From: UBA947 sp031550975
GTDB lineage: Bacteria; Cyanobacteriota; Vampirovibrionia; Gastranaerophilales; Gastranaerophilaceae
NCBI GenBank assembly: GCA_031550975.1
Contig: JAVBOC010000005.1
Location: 137,966 to 201,965, forward strand
Reading direction: 5' to 3'
Length of the DNA: 64,000 nucleotides
Position 1 is the first letter of the stretch, and the number at the start of each line of letters is the position of its first letter. This document shows positions 50,488 to 59,035 of the stretch, piece after piece. The translations under genes and the position numbers were made by a program. Under the pieces are notes generated by a model. The model did not search any database. It was given only the letters and a program-made list of their open reading frames with translations, and had not been told where the DNA came from.

Positions 50488-51984
50488 CTATCTAGTATGA
50501 ATTTTATACTCATTCATAATTATTGAATCATAATATCTTTTAACCTTTTCATCATTATCATTTGAGCCCCAATGTTTTTGATAATCATGAATATTTTTCT
50601 TCATTGTCAAAATATATTCTTTTATTTTTCCTAAATTACTACTGAAATCAAAATTCCCAAACCTTGACGGCTGTCTAGGAAAATCTTTTTTAAAATCTTC
50701 AATAACTTTGCTTACAAAACGATTAAATTCTCTGTATGATTGAAACCTTCTATTTGTAAAGTCTGGATATTGACTTTGAAAATCTTGAGGATAGCTTGTA
50801 AACCCGACAGAATCTGCTCCTTGAGGAAGTTGAAATGTTAGCAGTTTCTGTTTTTCACTGTCATTGTAAAAAGGATGCTCTTTGGTAAGTTGGCAATTAA
50901 TTCCATTGGATTTCTTGAAACTATTACATATCGCAAACGCAATATAGTCACTATCAATCCTCTCTGTTGTATATTTACATATATATAGAGCTTTCTCACA
51001 AGCATATGTCATTTCTCTAATTGTTAACTTCTTTATTTTTCCATATAAGGCTAGTTTTTCTTGAAGTGTAGAAAAAGAATTATATTTGTTAATTCTATCA
51101 GATAATTTTGATGATGAAATTTCTTTTATTAATTTATCAGCAGTTAAATAATCTTCTACCATTTTATGATAGTCAGGTTCATATAAACTTTCTCTTTGAT
51201 TGAAAAATTTGTTAAAATAACATTCTGAGTCTTTAGCGGATTCAAAGTTTCCATATAAAGAAATCACACATCTATTTAATGAATCTTCATTTGTAGGTAT
51301 GATAATAAATAAACCTTCTATATCAAAAAAGTGCTTAATTATTTCAAGAGTTTTCATTGCATAATCTGGTCGACATCTATCTAATTCATCAACTACAAGG
51401 ACTAATCTTTGTTCGGGCAAACTTTCAATAAATGATGTAAATTCTTCTTTAAATATTTGGATTGCATCTTTTTCTTCTTTAAATTCATCAAATAATTTTT
51501 CAAAAGCTTCAATCACTTTTTCATTATTGACACTAACTTTAGCCTCCACTCCAAAATTGACTCCTGCTGATAAAGATGTTGCTTTTGCAAGATTAATAAT
51601 TAAATGCATCATTGAAGATAATGCTTTATCACAGAGTTCTGACACTTTTTTCTCTAAAGAAATCCTATGAAAATATTTTGTTATTTCTTTTGAAAATGAT
51701 AAAAATGGGTCTATTAAATAATCATTCTCCCACGCGCTAAAATAAATAGCATGAATATCATTATCACGGAGGTATTGTGTAAACCTGGTGCAAAAATATG
51801 TTTTGCCCATACCAAAATGGCTTTCTAATAAAGTTACATAAGGTGTTTCTTTTGCTAATATACTTTGTTTTAAACATTCGGCAAAATTATCAGCACCAGG
51901 TGTGCAATCAAAAAAATGATTGTCACTATACTCCTGTTGAATGTCTTTTGGTAATTTGAAAATATTTGCTTTATCTTTAGCCAT
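50488..51984 (-). CDS. KAP-family P-loop NTPase
   Basis: 498 residues, AGGAAG before the ATG. Walker A lies in LLESHFGMGKTYF (about 54-64). The KAP signature Walker B is RLVLVVDELDRCRPDYAMKTLEIIKHFF, followed by sensor IPTNEDSL. Unlike many KAP proteins, no membrane helix is inserted between the Walker motifs. The C-terminal half is helical and unrecognised. KAP NTPases occur in anti-phage and plasmid-maintenance contexts; here it lies in the island's cargo half and is a candidate defence gene. Confidence 0.8.
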   Translation of the reverse strand: MAKDKANIFKLPKDIQQEYSDNHFFDCTPGADNFAECLKQSILAKETPYVTLLESHFGMGKTYFCTRFTQYLRDNDIHAIYFSAWENDYLIDPFLSFSKEITKYFHRISLEKKVSELCDKALSSMMHLIINLAKATSLSAGVNFGVEAKVSVNNEKVIEAFEKLFDEFKEEKDAIQIFKEEFTSFIESLPEQRLVLVVDELDRCRPDYAMKTLEIIKHFFDIEGLFIIIPTNEDSLNRCVISLYGNFESAKDSECYFNKFFNQRESLYEPDYHKMVEDYLTADKLIKEISSSKLSDRINKYNSFSTLQEKLALYGKIKKLTIREMTYACEKALYICKYTTERIDSDYIAFAICNSFKKSNGINCQLTKEHPFYNDSEKQKLLTFQLPQGADSVGFTSYPQDFQSQYPDFTNRRFQSYREFNRFVSKVIEDFKKDFPRQPSRFGNFDFSSNLGKIKEYILTMKKNIHDYQKHWGSNDNDEKVKRYYDSIIMNEYKIHTR

Positions 51985-52057
51985 AAATCTTCCTGCTGTT
52001 TAAATTATTATAGCATGAGGATTTCACATGCTAGCAATAGACAAGTGGTTAATGCTA

Positions 52058-52621
52058 TTACAAATCCAAACTCAAATAAACATCATCCATCTGTTCTTGA
52101 GTGATTCCGATATAGCGGAGAGTTATGCTTGGAGATGAGTGGTTAAATAACTTCTGAATAATCGCAATATCATAACCGTTTTGGTATGCGTGATAGCCAA
52201 AAGTTTTTCTTAATGTATGAGTACCGATTTGGTCTGTTATTCCAACAGATTTGGCGACATCATTTAGAATTCTGTATGCCTGTTGTCGCAATAAAAAACC
52301 TTTATTCTTTCTTGAGATGAATAAAGGCTCGTTTTCGTTTATGGGTCTTGTTTTTAGGTATTCTCGTAAGGCTGATTTTGCACTTTCGGATATCGGGAAA
52401 TCCTTGAATTTATTAGTTTTGCTTTCCCTAAGCCGAATTCGGTCTTTGACCTTACTTCTTTCGCAAACGTCTGAAATCTTTAATTTCAGCAGGTCACTAA
52501 TCCTCAATCCTGAATTAATGCCAAGAACAAACAGGCAATAATCCCTCATGTTCTGCTGTTTAAGCAGTTTTTTAATCGTTTCAATTTGTTTTAAATCTCT
52601 AATTGGTTGAACAATTTCCAT
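52058..52621 (-). CDS. Small tyrosine recombinase (catalytic domain only)
   Basis: 187 residues, AAAGGAAATT before the ATG. All main catalytic residues are present: Arg in GINSGLRISDLL, His-x-x-Arg in THTLRKTFGYH, His in LFNHSSPSITLRY and the Tyr just after. It lacks the N-terminal core-binding domain of a normal integrase. It may invert or resolve DNA or help element maintenance. It is the second recombinase of the island; the 361-residue integrase at 59025 is the better candidate for integration. Confidence 0.82.
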   Translation of the reverse strand: MEIVQPIRDLKQIETIKKLLKQQNMRDYCLFVLGINSGLRISDLLKLKISDVCERSKVKDRIRLRESKTNKFKDFPISESAKSALREYLKTRPINENEPLFISRKNKGFLLRQQAYRILNDVAKSVGITDQIGTHTLRKTFGYHAYQNGYDIAIIQKLFNHSSPSITLRYIGITQEQMDDVYLSLDL

Positions 52622-52811
52622 AATTTCCTTTCCCCTGAAATACAGGTATAGTGAATGTTACACAATATATAATAAATTATAAATTAAGTATCATTCCACG
52701 TAAACCCTTTTGTGGCAAGGATTTTAAAAGTTGTTCAGGATTAAATCACCGCAACTATTAGAGGCAAATTTGCCAAAGATACACAATAATAAAGAGTATC
52801 ATTCGGAAAGG

Positions 52812-53021
52812 CTAAAAAAAATATTTTAAATCAATCTCAAAATATTCAGCAATCTTGTAGAGGCTTTCAATCGTTATCATGTGTTTGCCTCTCTCGATAC
52901 AGGAGATATGTTCTCTTGACATATCAACACATTCGGCAAATTTCTCCTGTGATAAGCCTTTTTCTAGACGTAATTTTTTAACTCTACGTCCTATTTCGTT
53001 TCTAATCTTACGGATACCCAT
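52812..53021 (-). CDS. XRE-family transcriptional regulator
   Basis: 69 residues, essentially one helix-turn-helix: IGRRVKKLRLEKGLSQEKFAECVDMSREHISCIERGKHMITIESLYKIAEYF. It should bind DNA as a dimer. It is divergent from the gene at 53167, with a 33-base near-perfect palindrome just upstream that is its likely operator. Probable repressor or master switch of the island. Confidence 0.85.
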   Translation of the reverse strand: MGIRKIRNEIGRRVKKLRLEKGLSQEKFAECVDMSREHISCIERGKHMITIESLYKIAEYFEIDLKYFF

Positions 53022-53037
53022 ATTTTCATTGTGCCAT

Positions 53038-53070
53038 GTAATATGCTCATTACTGTAATGAGGATATTAC
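53038..53070. promoter_or_regulatory. 33-bp palindromic operator
   Basis: GTAATAT-G-CTCATTAC-T-GTAATGAG-G-ATATTAC: the two halves are reverse complements except for one position in each arm and the central base. It lies 17 bases upstream of the XRE gene start and about 97 bases upstream of the divergent gene. Confidence 0.75.
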
Positions 53071-53166
53071 AAATACTGCTGTAAATTCATGTTACAAAAG
53101 GATTACAAGTATGTTAATATTCTTGTTTATGTTTTAATATAATTTTGAGAATAGAAAGGAGTGATT

Positions 53167-53829
53167 ATGAAGAAAAAGGCGATACTGATAACAGCAGGAG
53201 TTTTGTTGATAGCCTTAGTTGTAGGAGGCTTAGGTGCATTTTATTACTTACAACAAGAGAATAAGAAACTGACAATAAATTATATTCTTAGTCAAAGTAA
53301 GGGTCCTGAGAAATACGAGGAAGAAATTTGGGTTTATCCTGATGATGACGAACCCTACGTAGCCGAAGCGACAGATGCAGAAAGATATGTGGCTTTTAGC
53401 AAAGATTTTAACGAGATAATTAAAATGCGTGATGCTAATTCACGAGGAATAAGAGATGCATCAGTTACTTATGCGTTTAGAGTTCAGCAAACAGGCAATT
53501 CAAATTTCAATTATGAGATAGGCAGGATTGTTATTGATACTGTTGATAAAACAAAACCGTCTGAATGTTCTTATAACTTTAGAGGAAATTGTGATTGGTT
53601 TCCTTGTGATGAAAAATCTTTTATCAAAAGTTTGCCTGAAATAAGCAAGCTAAAAGAAGAAGCTTACAGGCCTTATGCAGAAACTTTAAAAGAGATTGAT
53701 GAATTAATTAAAGATGCTGATGGTGATTTTGTTGTTATGTCAACATTAACACCTAAAATGTATGAACTTCGTAAATTATCTAAAAAACAATTAGATGAAC
53801 TTAGGAATATAACTATTCCAAAAAAATAG
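53167..53829 (+). CDS. Membrane-anchored protein, unknown function
   Basis: 220 residues from the ATG at 53167 (AAAGGAG upstream); the GTG two codons earlier overlaps the ribosome site. An N-terminal membrane helix (AILITAGVLLIALVVGGLGAFYYL) leads to a soluble, mostly acidic domain outside the cytoplasm, with a Cys pair around SECSYNFRGNCDWFPCDE. No family recognised. It is divergent from the XRE regulator across the palindromic operator, so it is probably controlled by it. A strong terminator follows. Confidence 0.65.
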   Translation: MKKKAILITAGVLLIALVVGGLGAFYYLQQENKKLTINYILSQSKGPEKYEEEIWVYPDDDEPYVAEATDAERYVAFSKDFNEIIKMRDANSRGIRDASVTYAFRVQQTGNSNFNYEIGRIVIDTVDKTKPSECSYNFRGNCDWFPCDEKSFIKSLPEISKLKEEAYRPYAETLKEIDELIKDADGDFVVMSTLTPKMYELRKLSKKQLDELRNITIPKK

Positions 53830-53848
53830 AAAAATCAATGAGAAAGTT

Positions 53849-53885
53849 AAGGCTACCTGTAATTCAAGCAGGTAGCCTTTTTTAA
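53849..53885 (+). terminator. Rho-independent terminator
   Basis: AAGGCTACCTG pairs perfectly with CAGGTAGCCTT around a 9-base loop and is followed by a T run. It ends the 53167 gene. Confidence 0.9.
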
Positions 53886-53997
53886 TATTATCTCATAGGC
53901 TTCAGGATTTGCTCTGTGATATTTTTGTCAGCTTTTATATATGTACCTATATACAGATTTATGATAAACTTGCTTTGAATCAAGGAGCTTATAGTTT

Positions 53998-54717
53998 ATG
54001 GTCAAGAAAAAAGAAATCAGTCCTGAAGAACAATTTAAGAAGTGGCATAGACTTGAGTATATTTTTCCTCGTAACGAAAAACATTTGGCTCTTGGATGTG
54101 AATTCAAATCTTTGAAAAAAGAAACTCAAAAAGCATATATTGAAAAATATGACATAATAATCTCTAATGAAACTTTCAGAGAACTAATTTTTCATGGTAT
54201 TGATTGCAAGCTTTCAGACAAACAGTTTTTCATGGTTAAATACTTATTACAAAATGGTGGTTTTGATAACTTAAATTTTTCACAATTAAACTACAAAGAA
54301 AAAAGAAGAGAATATTATCACAAAATAATTCTGAAAAATAAAAAAATAATCAGGCAGAAAAAATATAAAGGTCAGTACAGTATATTGAAGTTAGTGCCTC
54401 ATGAGCTTAGAGCAAAAATACGAGAGATAAAAAACAGATTGAACAGCTATATATCAAGCATAAAATCTAATGAATTATTTTCATCAGATAGAGGGGAAAT
54501 AAAGAGCACCCAAGACAAAATAAAACGAAAAATAAAAAAAAGAATGCATGATTTAAGTGTAGATTTACCTGACTTCAAGCAAAAATTTGAACTTTTCATG
54601 CGTTCCGTACCTCTCAACTATGGAATGACTGACACAAACCCTAATGCTGTGGTCAGGACAAGCTACAGAGTGAAGGAAACAAGAGAACGGGTCTCTAAAA
54701 AACGTATTTTAAAATAA
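53998..54717 (+). CDS. Basic hypothetical island protein
   Basis: 239 residues, very rich in Lys and Arg, with CAAGGAG 10 bases before the ATG. No signal peptide or membrane helix. The C-terminal half has long basic helices (LRAKIREIKNRLNSYISSIK, KIKRKIKKRMHDL), suggesting nucleic-acid contact. No family recognised. It stands between the regulatory region and the replication genes, with its own upstream region, and could be an early island gene. Confidence 0.55.
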   Translation: MVKKKEISPEEQFKKWHRLEYIFPRNEKHLALGCEFKSLKKETQKAYIEKYDIIISNETFRELIFHGIDCKLSDKQFFMVKYLLQNGGFDNLNFSQLNYKEKRREYYHKIILKNKKIIRQKKYKGQYSILKLVPHELRAKIREIKNRLNSYISSIKSNELFSSDRGEIKSTQDKIKRKIKKRMHDLSVDLPDFKQKFELFMRSVPLNYGMTDTNPNAVVRTSYRVKETRERVSKKRILK

Positions 54718-55226
54718 TGTTAAAAAATGTAAATTTTACATAATTCCTTGAAACCCCTGATTTTATTTAGCGAAAATAAATTATTTTTTGAATATTTTCT
54801 ATTTTTCCTTGTGCTTAATAGGCTTCAAACAGGATAATAATGACTATTTCAGCTTCGGTCGCCATTTTAAAAATCTCCTTTTGCGAGACTATTTGCCATG
54901 TGTAACAATTAAAATATAAACACAGCAATTTTAAGTATATAATTATTTAAAATTCAGTTGCAACAAGCCTAAAGGGTAGAAAGGAAAGTTTTATACAGCA
55001 GATGGAATTGATAAAAACCAAGAAAAAAGTGCTGAAACAAAAGATTTGCATCAACACCGTTAATTAATTCTACAAAATAAATTATACGGCATTTATTTCC
55101 AAAAATCAAGTAGCAATTTTTTGTTTCTAAAGTTTGAAAAGCGTCATTGGACATTGATTTTAAGCATCGAATTTTTATGAAAAATGAGGTGCAAACGTAA
55201 AAGTATTAACAAAAAAGGAGACAAAA
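54718..55226. other. Intergenic region before the replication module
   Basis: About 510 AT-rich bases without a convincing full-size gene. On the minus strand it holds two very short frames, one of them with a strong ribosome site (54815-54865). The plus-strand end carries AAAAAAGGAG for the gene at 55227. It could hold the element's replication origin or a small RNA; nothing in the sequence proves either. Confidence 0.5.
54815..54865 (-). CDS. Possible 16-residue hydrophobic peptide
   Basis: MATEAEIVIIILFEAY, encoded from the ATG at 54865 with AAAAGGAGA about 9 bases upstream. It is preceded by a 10-residue frame (MANSLAKGDF) whose stop lies one base before this ATG. The strong ribosome site and the tandem layout suggest real translation, perhaps a leader peptide, but chance cannot be excluded. 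Confidence 0.25.
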   Translation of the reverse strand: MATEAEIVIIILFEAY

Positions 55227-55871
55227 ATGAGTGAAAAAGTGAAAATCACTAAAAAAAGAAAAGCAGAAATTGCAGATTTAAAAGTCTGTAAGCGAAAACT
55301 TGCTGAATTTCTAGAAGATTTAGAAGACTATGTAGTGGAAAATTCAAAGCATTTAGTAAAAGGAACCAAAACCATTGAGCTGCTCAAAGAAGATTTCTAT
55401 GAGAGTAAAATTAATGAATACATTGAATTCTCTGAAGAATGTTGCTTGTTGGAGTGTCCTATTGAAACTGCAGATGAGTTTTATGGGGCTATCACTGAAG
55501 AAACTATTGCAAAAGCTATGGAAATCATTCCATACAGGAAGAGTAATTGTCCAAGAACGGATTACTACCTGTATTCAAACCTTGAACCTGGAACGATTTA
55601 CCTGCAAGGTCATTGTTGCTACTGCCGACATCTTATTGCTACGAAATCAGAATCTGATATTGAAGTTACGGTATTGGCAAATTTGGTTCAAACATTGAGA
55701 CTACCAAAAGAGCTTTTTGTAGATTTGCTGGGTTTTATATCCGAGAAATATCATAAAAATATTGAACTTGTAGAAACACTTTGGGAACTTGGTCGCAAAG
55801 TGCCAAAAGCGTTTGCTTGTAGATGCCACTGTGAACAAAAAACTGATTTTACAGATGGGGAGGAGGGATAA
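55227..55871 (+). CDS. Cys-rich hypothetical protein of the replication module
   Basis: 214 residues, AAAAAAGGAG before the ATG. The N-terminus is basic and helical (KKRKAEIADLKVCKRKLAEFLEDLEDYV). Two Cys clusters, GHCCYCRHL near residue 131 and CRCHC near 198, could form a zinc site. No family recognised. The stop overlaps the primase start by 1 base, so it probably acts in replication together with the primase and helicase. Confidence 0.6.
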   Translation: MSEKVKITKKRKAEIADLKVCKRKLAEFLEDLEDYVVENSKHLVKGTKTIELLKEDFYESKINEYIEFSEECCLLECPIETADEFYGAITEETIAKAMEIIPYRKSNCPRTDYYLYSNLEPGTIYLQGHCCYCRHLIATKSESDIEVTVLANLVQTLRLPKELFVDLLGFISEKYHKNIELVETLWELGRKVPKAFACRCHCEQKTDFTDGEEG

Positions 55872-56749
55872 TGGTCATTAGTATTGAACGTCAAATAGAA
55901 AATTTGCACAAGTTTGCAACAGTCCCAGTGTATCCAAATACGAAAATTCCTGCTACAGAAAGTGGATACAAGAGTGGTAGAGAAGATGCACCTGTCGAAA
56001 CCTACCTGAAACTTGGCTACAACGTCGGCATTTCACTGCTTTTGTCTAGATTGATTTGTATTGACGTGGATATGCACGGAAATTCAGACGGTTTAGCAAA
56101 TTTTGCAAAATTAGAAAAAGAGTTGGGGTCTTTGCCCAACTCATATAGGGAAAGGACTGCCACAGGCAATGGCTTACATATACTAGCTCGGGATTATGGT
56201 ATAACAAATCCAAGAGGTGAGCTTTGTCCGGGTGTTGAGATTAAATACAAGAGTATTATCGTCTGTGCTCCCAGTATAATTAATGGAGTAAGATATGAAG
56301 TTACTGATGGCATAGATGAGCAAGGAAACTGGATTCTACCTAGCTTGCCACAGAACTGGCTTAACGCTATCAATAAAGCTGAACGTATTTACAGTCCTCT
56401 TGAGAAATCTCAATTCTCATCCAAACCTATAAAGTATAAGAATGCAAATATTGAGGCAATATTAGAAAAGTGTAATTTCCTAAAGGTCTGTGCGGATGAA
56501 GATAATGCTTCGGTATTGCCGTATCCCATGTGGTTTTCGGCAATAAGTACATTGGCTCAAATTGATGGCTCTGATGAGTTTATTCACACTATCTCAGAGC
56601 CTCACCCCAAATATTCACACTCAGAAACGCAGAAAATGATTGAACGTGCGAGAGATTTTGGACATCCGCACACTTGCGAATATATTTCTGCGAATTTCCC
56701 AGAGATGTGTGGAAATTGTCAATCAAAAACCATAGAAAGGAAAAAATAA
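55871..56749 (+). CDS. Bifunctional primase-polymerase (AEP type)
   Basis: 292 residues. The archaeo-eukaryotic primase fold of Prim-Pol proteins is visible: YNVGISLLLSRLICIDVDMHG with the metal-binding D-x-D, RTATGNGLHIL with the catalytic His, and GVEIKYKSIIVCAPS. The C-terminal part (about 190-290) resembles the primase C-terminal helical domain (FLKVCADEDNASVLPYPMWFSAISTLAQ; Cys-rich end CEYISANFPEMCGNC). Together with the helicase that follows it should replicate the excised element. Translation is coupled to the upstream gene. Confidence 0.82.
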   Translation: MVISIERQIENLHKFATVPVYPNTKIPATESGYKSGREDAPVETYLKLGYNVGISLLLSRLICIDVDMHGNSDGLANFAKLEKELGSLPNSYRERTATGNGLHILARDYGITNPRGELCPGVEIKYKSIIVCAPSIINGVRYEVTDGIDEQGNWILPSLPQNWLNAINKAERIYSPLEKSQFSSKPIKYKNANIEAILEKCNFLKVCADEDNASVLPYPMWFSAISTLAQIDGSDEFIHTISEPHPKYSHSETQKMIERARDFGHPHTCEYISANFPEMCGNCQSKTIERKK

Positions 56750-56751
56750 TT

Positions 56752-58710
56752 ATGGAAAATCGTGAAACAACACAAAACAACAATTCACAAGAAGTGAATA
56801 ACCCATTGGAACTTGGCTTAAAGACTATTGAAGACGTCTTTAAATCAAGGCAAAAACGGCTACAGGAGACAACTTTTATTTCAAAAGTTAGCATTAATTG
56901 TAATTTGGCTGAACTCAAGCTGCCAAATCAAAACAAGTTTTTCTATCAAATTTGGGATAAAACCTTCATTGTAACAAAAGGAAAAGATAAAGAAGAAAAA
57001 ACTGGCAAGCTGAGCATAAAGCTTGTTGCAAATTTCGTAGTAAAAGATGTTAAAGAATGCACTCTAATTTATAATGATAAGAGTGGTAAAAAGCCCCTAA
57101 AATACTACATCGTGACACTGCAAAATGCTAACGGCAAAATTGAAAAAGATGTTGAAATCGCAAACAACTCAAAATCGGATTTCAAACAGTTTCAAACAGC
57201 TATGAACAGCTACTACAACGACTTTGCGGTGAATATGACAGAGGCAGAATTTAAGGCTTTTGTCGCAGAATTCATATCACCAAAAGTAGCCTCAACTGCC
57301 ACTATATATACAAATGCAGGACTAACACCTGATAGAAATATTTTGTATGAAAATGCTCTTGCAACATCACACGGTGTAATGTGGTCTGATGAAAACGGTT
57401 ACATCAAGACAGGCGAAAACACTTATATTAAAATAGCAGAGGCAACTCATTACTTACCAAAACTCTCAATGAGTGTTAAAACTGGTCAACAGGTTGCTAA
57501 TGAATTAATGACCAATATTTATGAATGTTGGAGTGATAATATTGTATTACCGCTAATAACGCTTGGTAATATGGTTATGGCTATATATTATGATGAATTC
57601 ATCAAGCGGTATGGTGTGCCAACATTAATTTTGTATGGTGAAACTGGTACAGGGAAGTCAACTCTTGTTACTGTGGGATTATCAATGTTTGGTCTATCAA
57701 AAGAAGCCTTAACCTCTGGTGGTTCAACGGCAAGAAGTAATGAATATTTCTGTTCTCGTTACAACTGTATGAATGTCTGTATTGACGATGTAAAGGGTGA
57801 AACTCTGACATCAAGCAATTTTACAGCACTCATTAAGGGCATATACAAAGGGATTCCAAGAACTCGCTCCTTGCCCTATGGTCGTGGTGTTGAATATATA
57901 CACTCTTGTAGCCCTTTGGCATATTCAACAAACGAAACCTTGCCCGATTTGAAAGAAGTGATAAACAGAATGAATGTTGTTGAAATCTTCGGGAAAGTGT
58001 TTAAGGCAGATAAATTCAAATACCATGAGTTGGATAAAGGCAATAAGGACAACTTAAACGAGCTGTCTTTGATACTTCCTGAATTCCTAAAATATTCAAC
58101 AGATGATGTTATCAAACTCTATGAGCAAGTATTTGACATGTTAAAGGAAAATGTACAAGACACCCAAAATCGTGTCATAAGTAATATCGCATATGCTTAT
58201 ACAGGAGCTTTAATGCTTCTAAGTATCAGCGGCGTTACGGTTGATGATATACAAGAAAAAATCATTGAATACGCTAAAAAACAAATTGATAAATACGAAA
58301 AGATTAAAACCGTTGTCGACAGGGTACTATCAGAAATAGCGACATTGCACAAACTTGAAATCATCAAAAATGGTACACATTTCAGAATTGCAAAAGTGTC
58401 TAACGAGGGTAAAGAAGAACTTCATATAAGATTTCAAAAAGATGTTATTCTAAGCATAATCAATAAATATTATGCTCATGACAAGCAAAAACGTGTCAAT
58501 GATAGCACTTTCTTGTCATATGCTCAAAACCACCACCGATACATAACCAACAATCATGGAGTCAGATATAACGACAACAAAGATAAGGTTATAGGCTCAA
58601 TATGCTTCAATATAACAGGCTTAGAAGAATTCAATGAGTTCGGCTCTATGATTGAAGCAGTATCAGCCTCTGAATTTCAATCAAATGTAATAAAGAATAA
58701 CAGTATGTAA
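56752..58710 (+). CDS. Replicative helicase-like P-loop ATPase (DUF927/SF3-like)
   Basis: 652 residues from the ATG at 56752 (AGAAAGGAAA upstream); an earlier in-frame start overlaps the primase gene. The N-terminal region (about 1-240) is unassigned. The ATPase core has Walker A GETGTGKS (296-303), a Walker B-like NVCIDDVKG, and SPLAYSTNETLPDLKEVINRMNVVEIF as sensor and arginine region, as in DUF927-type helicases of mobile elements. It lies 2 bases after the primase stop. A helical C-terminal domain follows, which may bind DNA at the origin. Confidence 0.72.
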   Translation: MENRETTQNNNSQEVNNPLELGLKTIEDVFKSRQKRLQETTFISKVSINCNLAELKLPNQNKFFYQIWDKTFIVTKGKDKEEKTGKLSIKLVANFVVKDVKECTLIYNDKSGKKPLKYYIVTLQNANGKIEKDVEIANNSKSDFKQFQTAMNSYYNDFAVNMTEAEFKAFVAEFISPKVASTATIYTNAGLTPDRNILYENALATSHGVMWSDENGYIKTGENTYIKIAEATHYLPKLSMSVKTGQQVANELMTNIYECWSDNIVLPLITLGNMVMAIYYDEFIKRYGVPTLILYGETGTGKSTLVTVGLSMFGLSKEALTSGGSTARSNEYFCSRYNCMNVCIDDVKGETLTSSNFTALIKGIYKGIPRTRSLPYGRGVEYIHSCSPLAYSTNETLPDLKEVINRMNVVEIFGKVFKADKFKYHELDKGNKDNLNELSLILPEFLKYSTDDVIKLYEQVFDMLKENVQDTQNRVISNIAYAYTGALMLLSISGVTVDDIQEKIIEYAKKQIDKYEKIKTVVDRVLSEIATLHKLEIIKNGTHFRIAKVSNEGKEELHIRFQKDVILSIINKYYAHDKQKRVNDSTFLSYAQNHHRYITNNHGVRYNDNKDKVIGSICFNITGLEEFNEFGSMIEAVSASEFQSNVIKNNSM

Positions 58711-58834
58711 TGGCTGACAAATTACACCCCAAAGGTCGACGAGAGTTTACCTGAGGGGTATATTTTGATACTCGTAATTTTGTAATAGCAAAAAATATTA
58801 GATTAATTATAAAAAATAAAAGGAGAATAAAAAA

Positions 58835-59035
58835 ATGGAATTGAATGAAAACAAAATACCAAGACTGTACGACTTAGATGATGTTTCAAGGATATTAGGT
58901 ATTCCAAAAGGGACACTCTACAACATGAAATGGAGGGGCTTGCTACCCTGCTTTAAAATTGGGAAACGTATAAAGATGACCGAACAGCATATTATGGAAG
59001 TAATACACAAAGGCGGTAATCTCTATGACGGTTAA
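58835..59035 (+). CDS. xis: Excisionase-like HTH protein (AlpA/MerR type)
   Basis: 66 residues, AAAAGGAG before the ATG. A winged helix-turn-helix of the excisionase/AlpA type is visible (RLYDLDDVSRILGIPKGTLYNMKWRGLLPCFKIGKRIKMTEQHIMEVI). It overlaps the integrase gene by 11 bases, the usual xis-int arrangement. It probably bends the attachment arm DNA (GTGACAATTT repeats) to favour excision. Confidence 0.8.
   Translation: MELNENKIPRLYDLDDVSRILGIPKGTLYNMKWRGLLPCFKIGKRIKMTEQHIMEVIHKGGNLYDG

Noticed and set aside
54969..55154. 61-codon minus-strand frame upstream of the replication module
   Set aside because: No ribosome site, no recognisable features and low-complexity composition; treated as non-coding.
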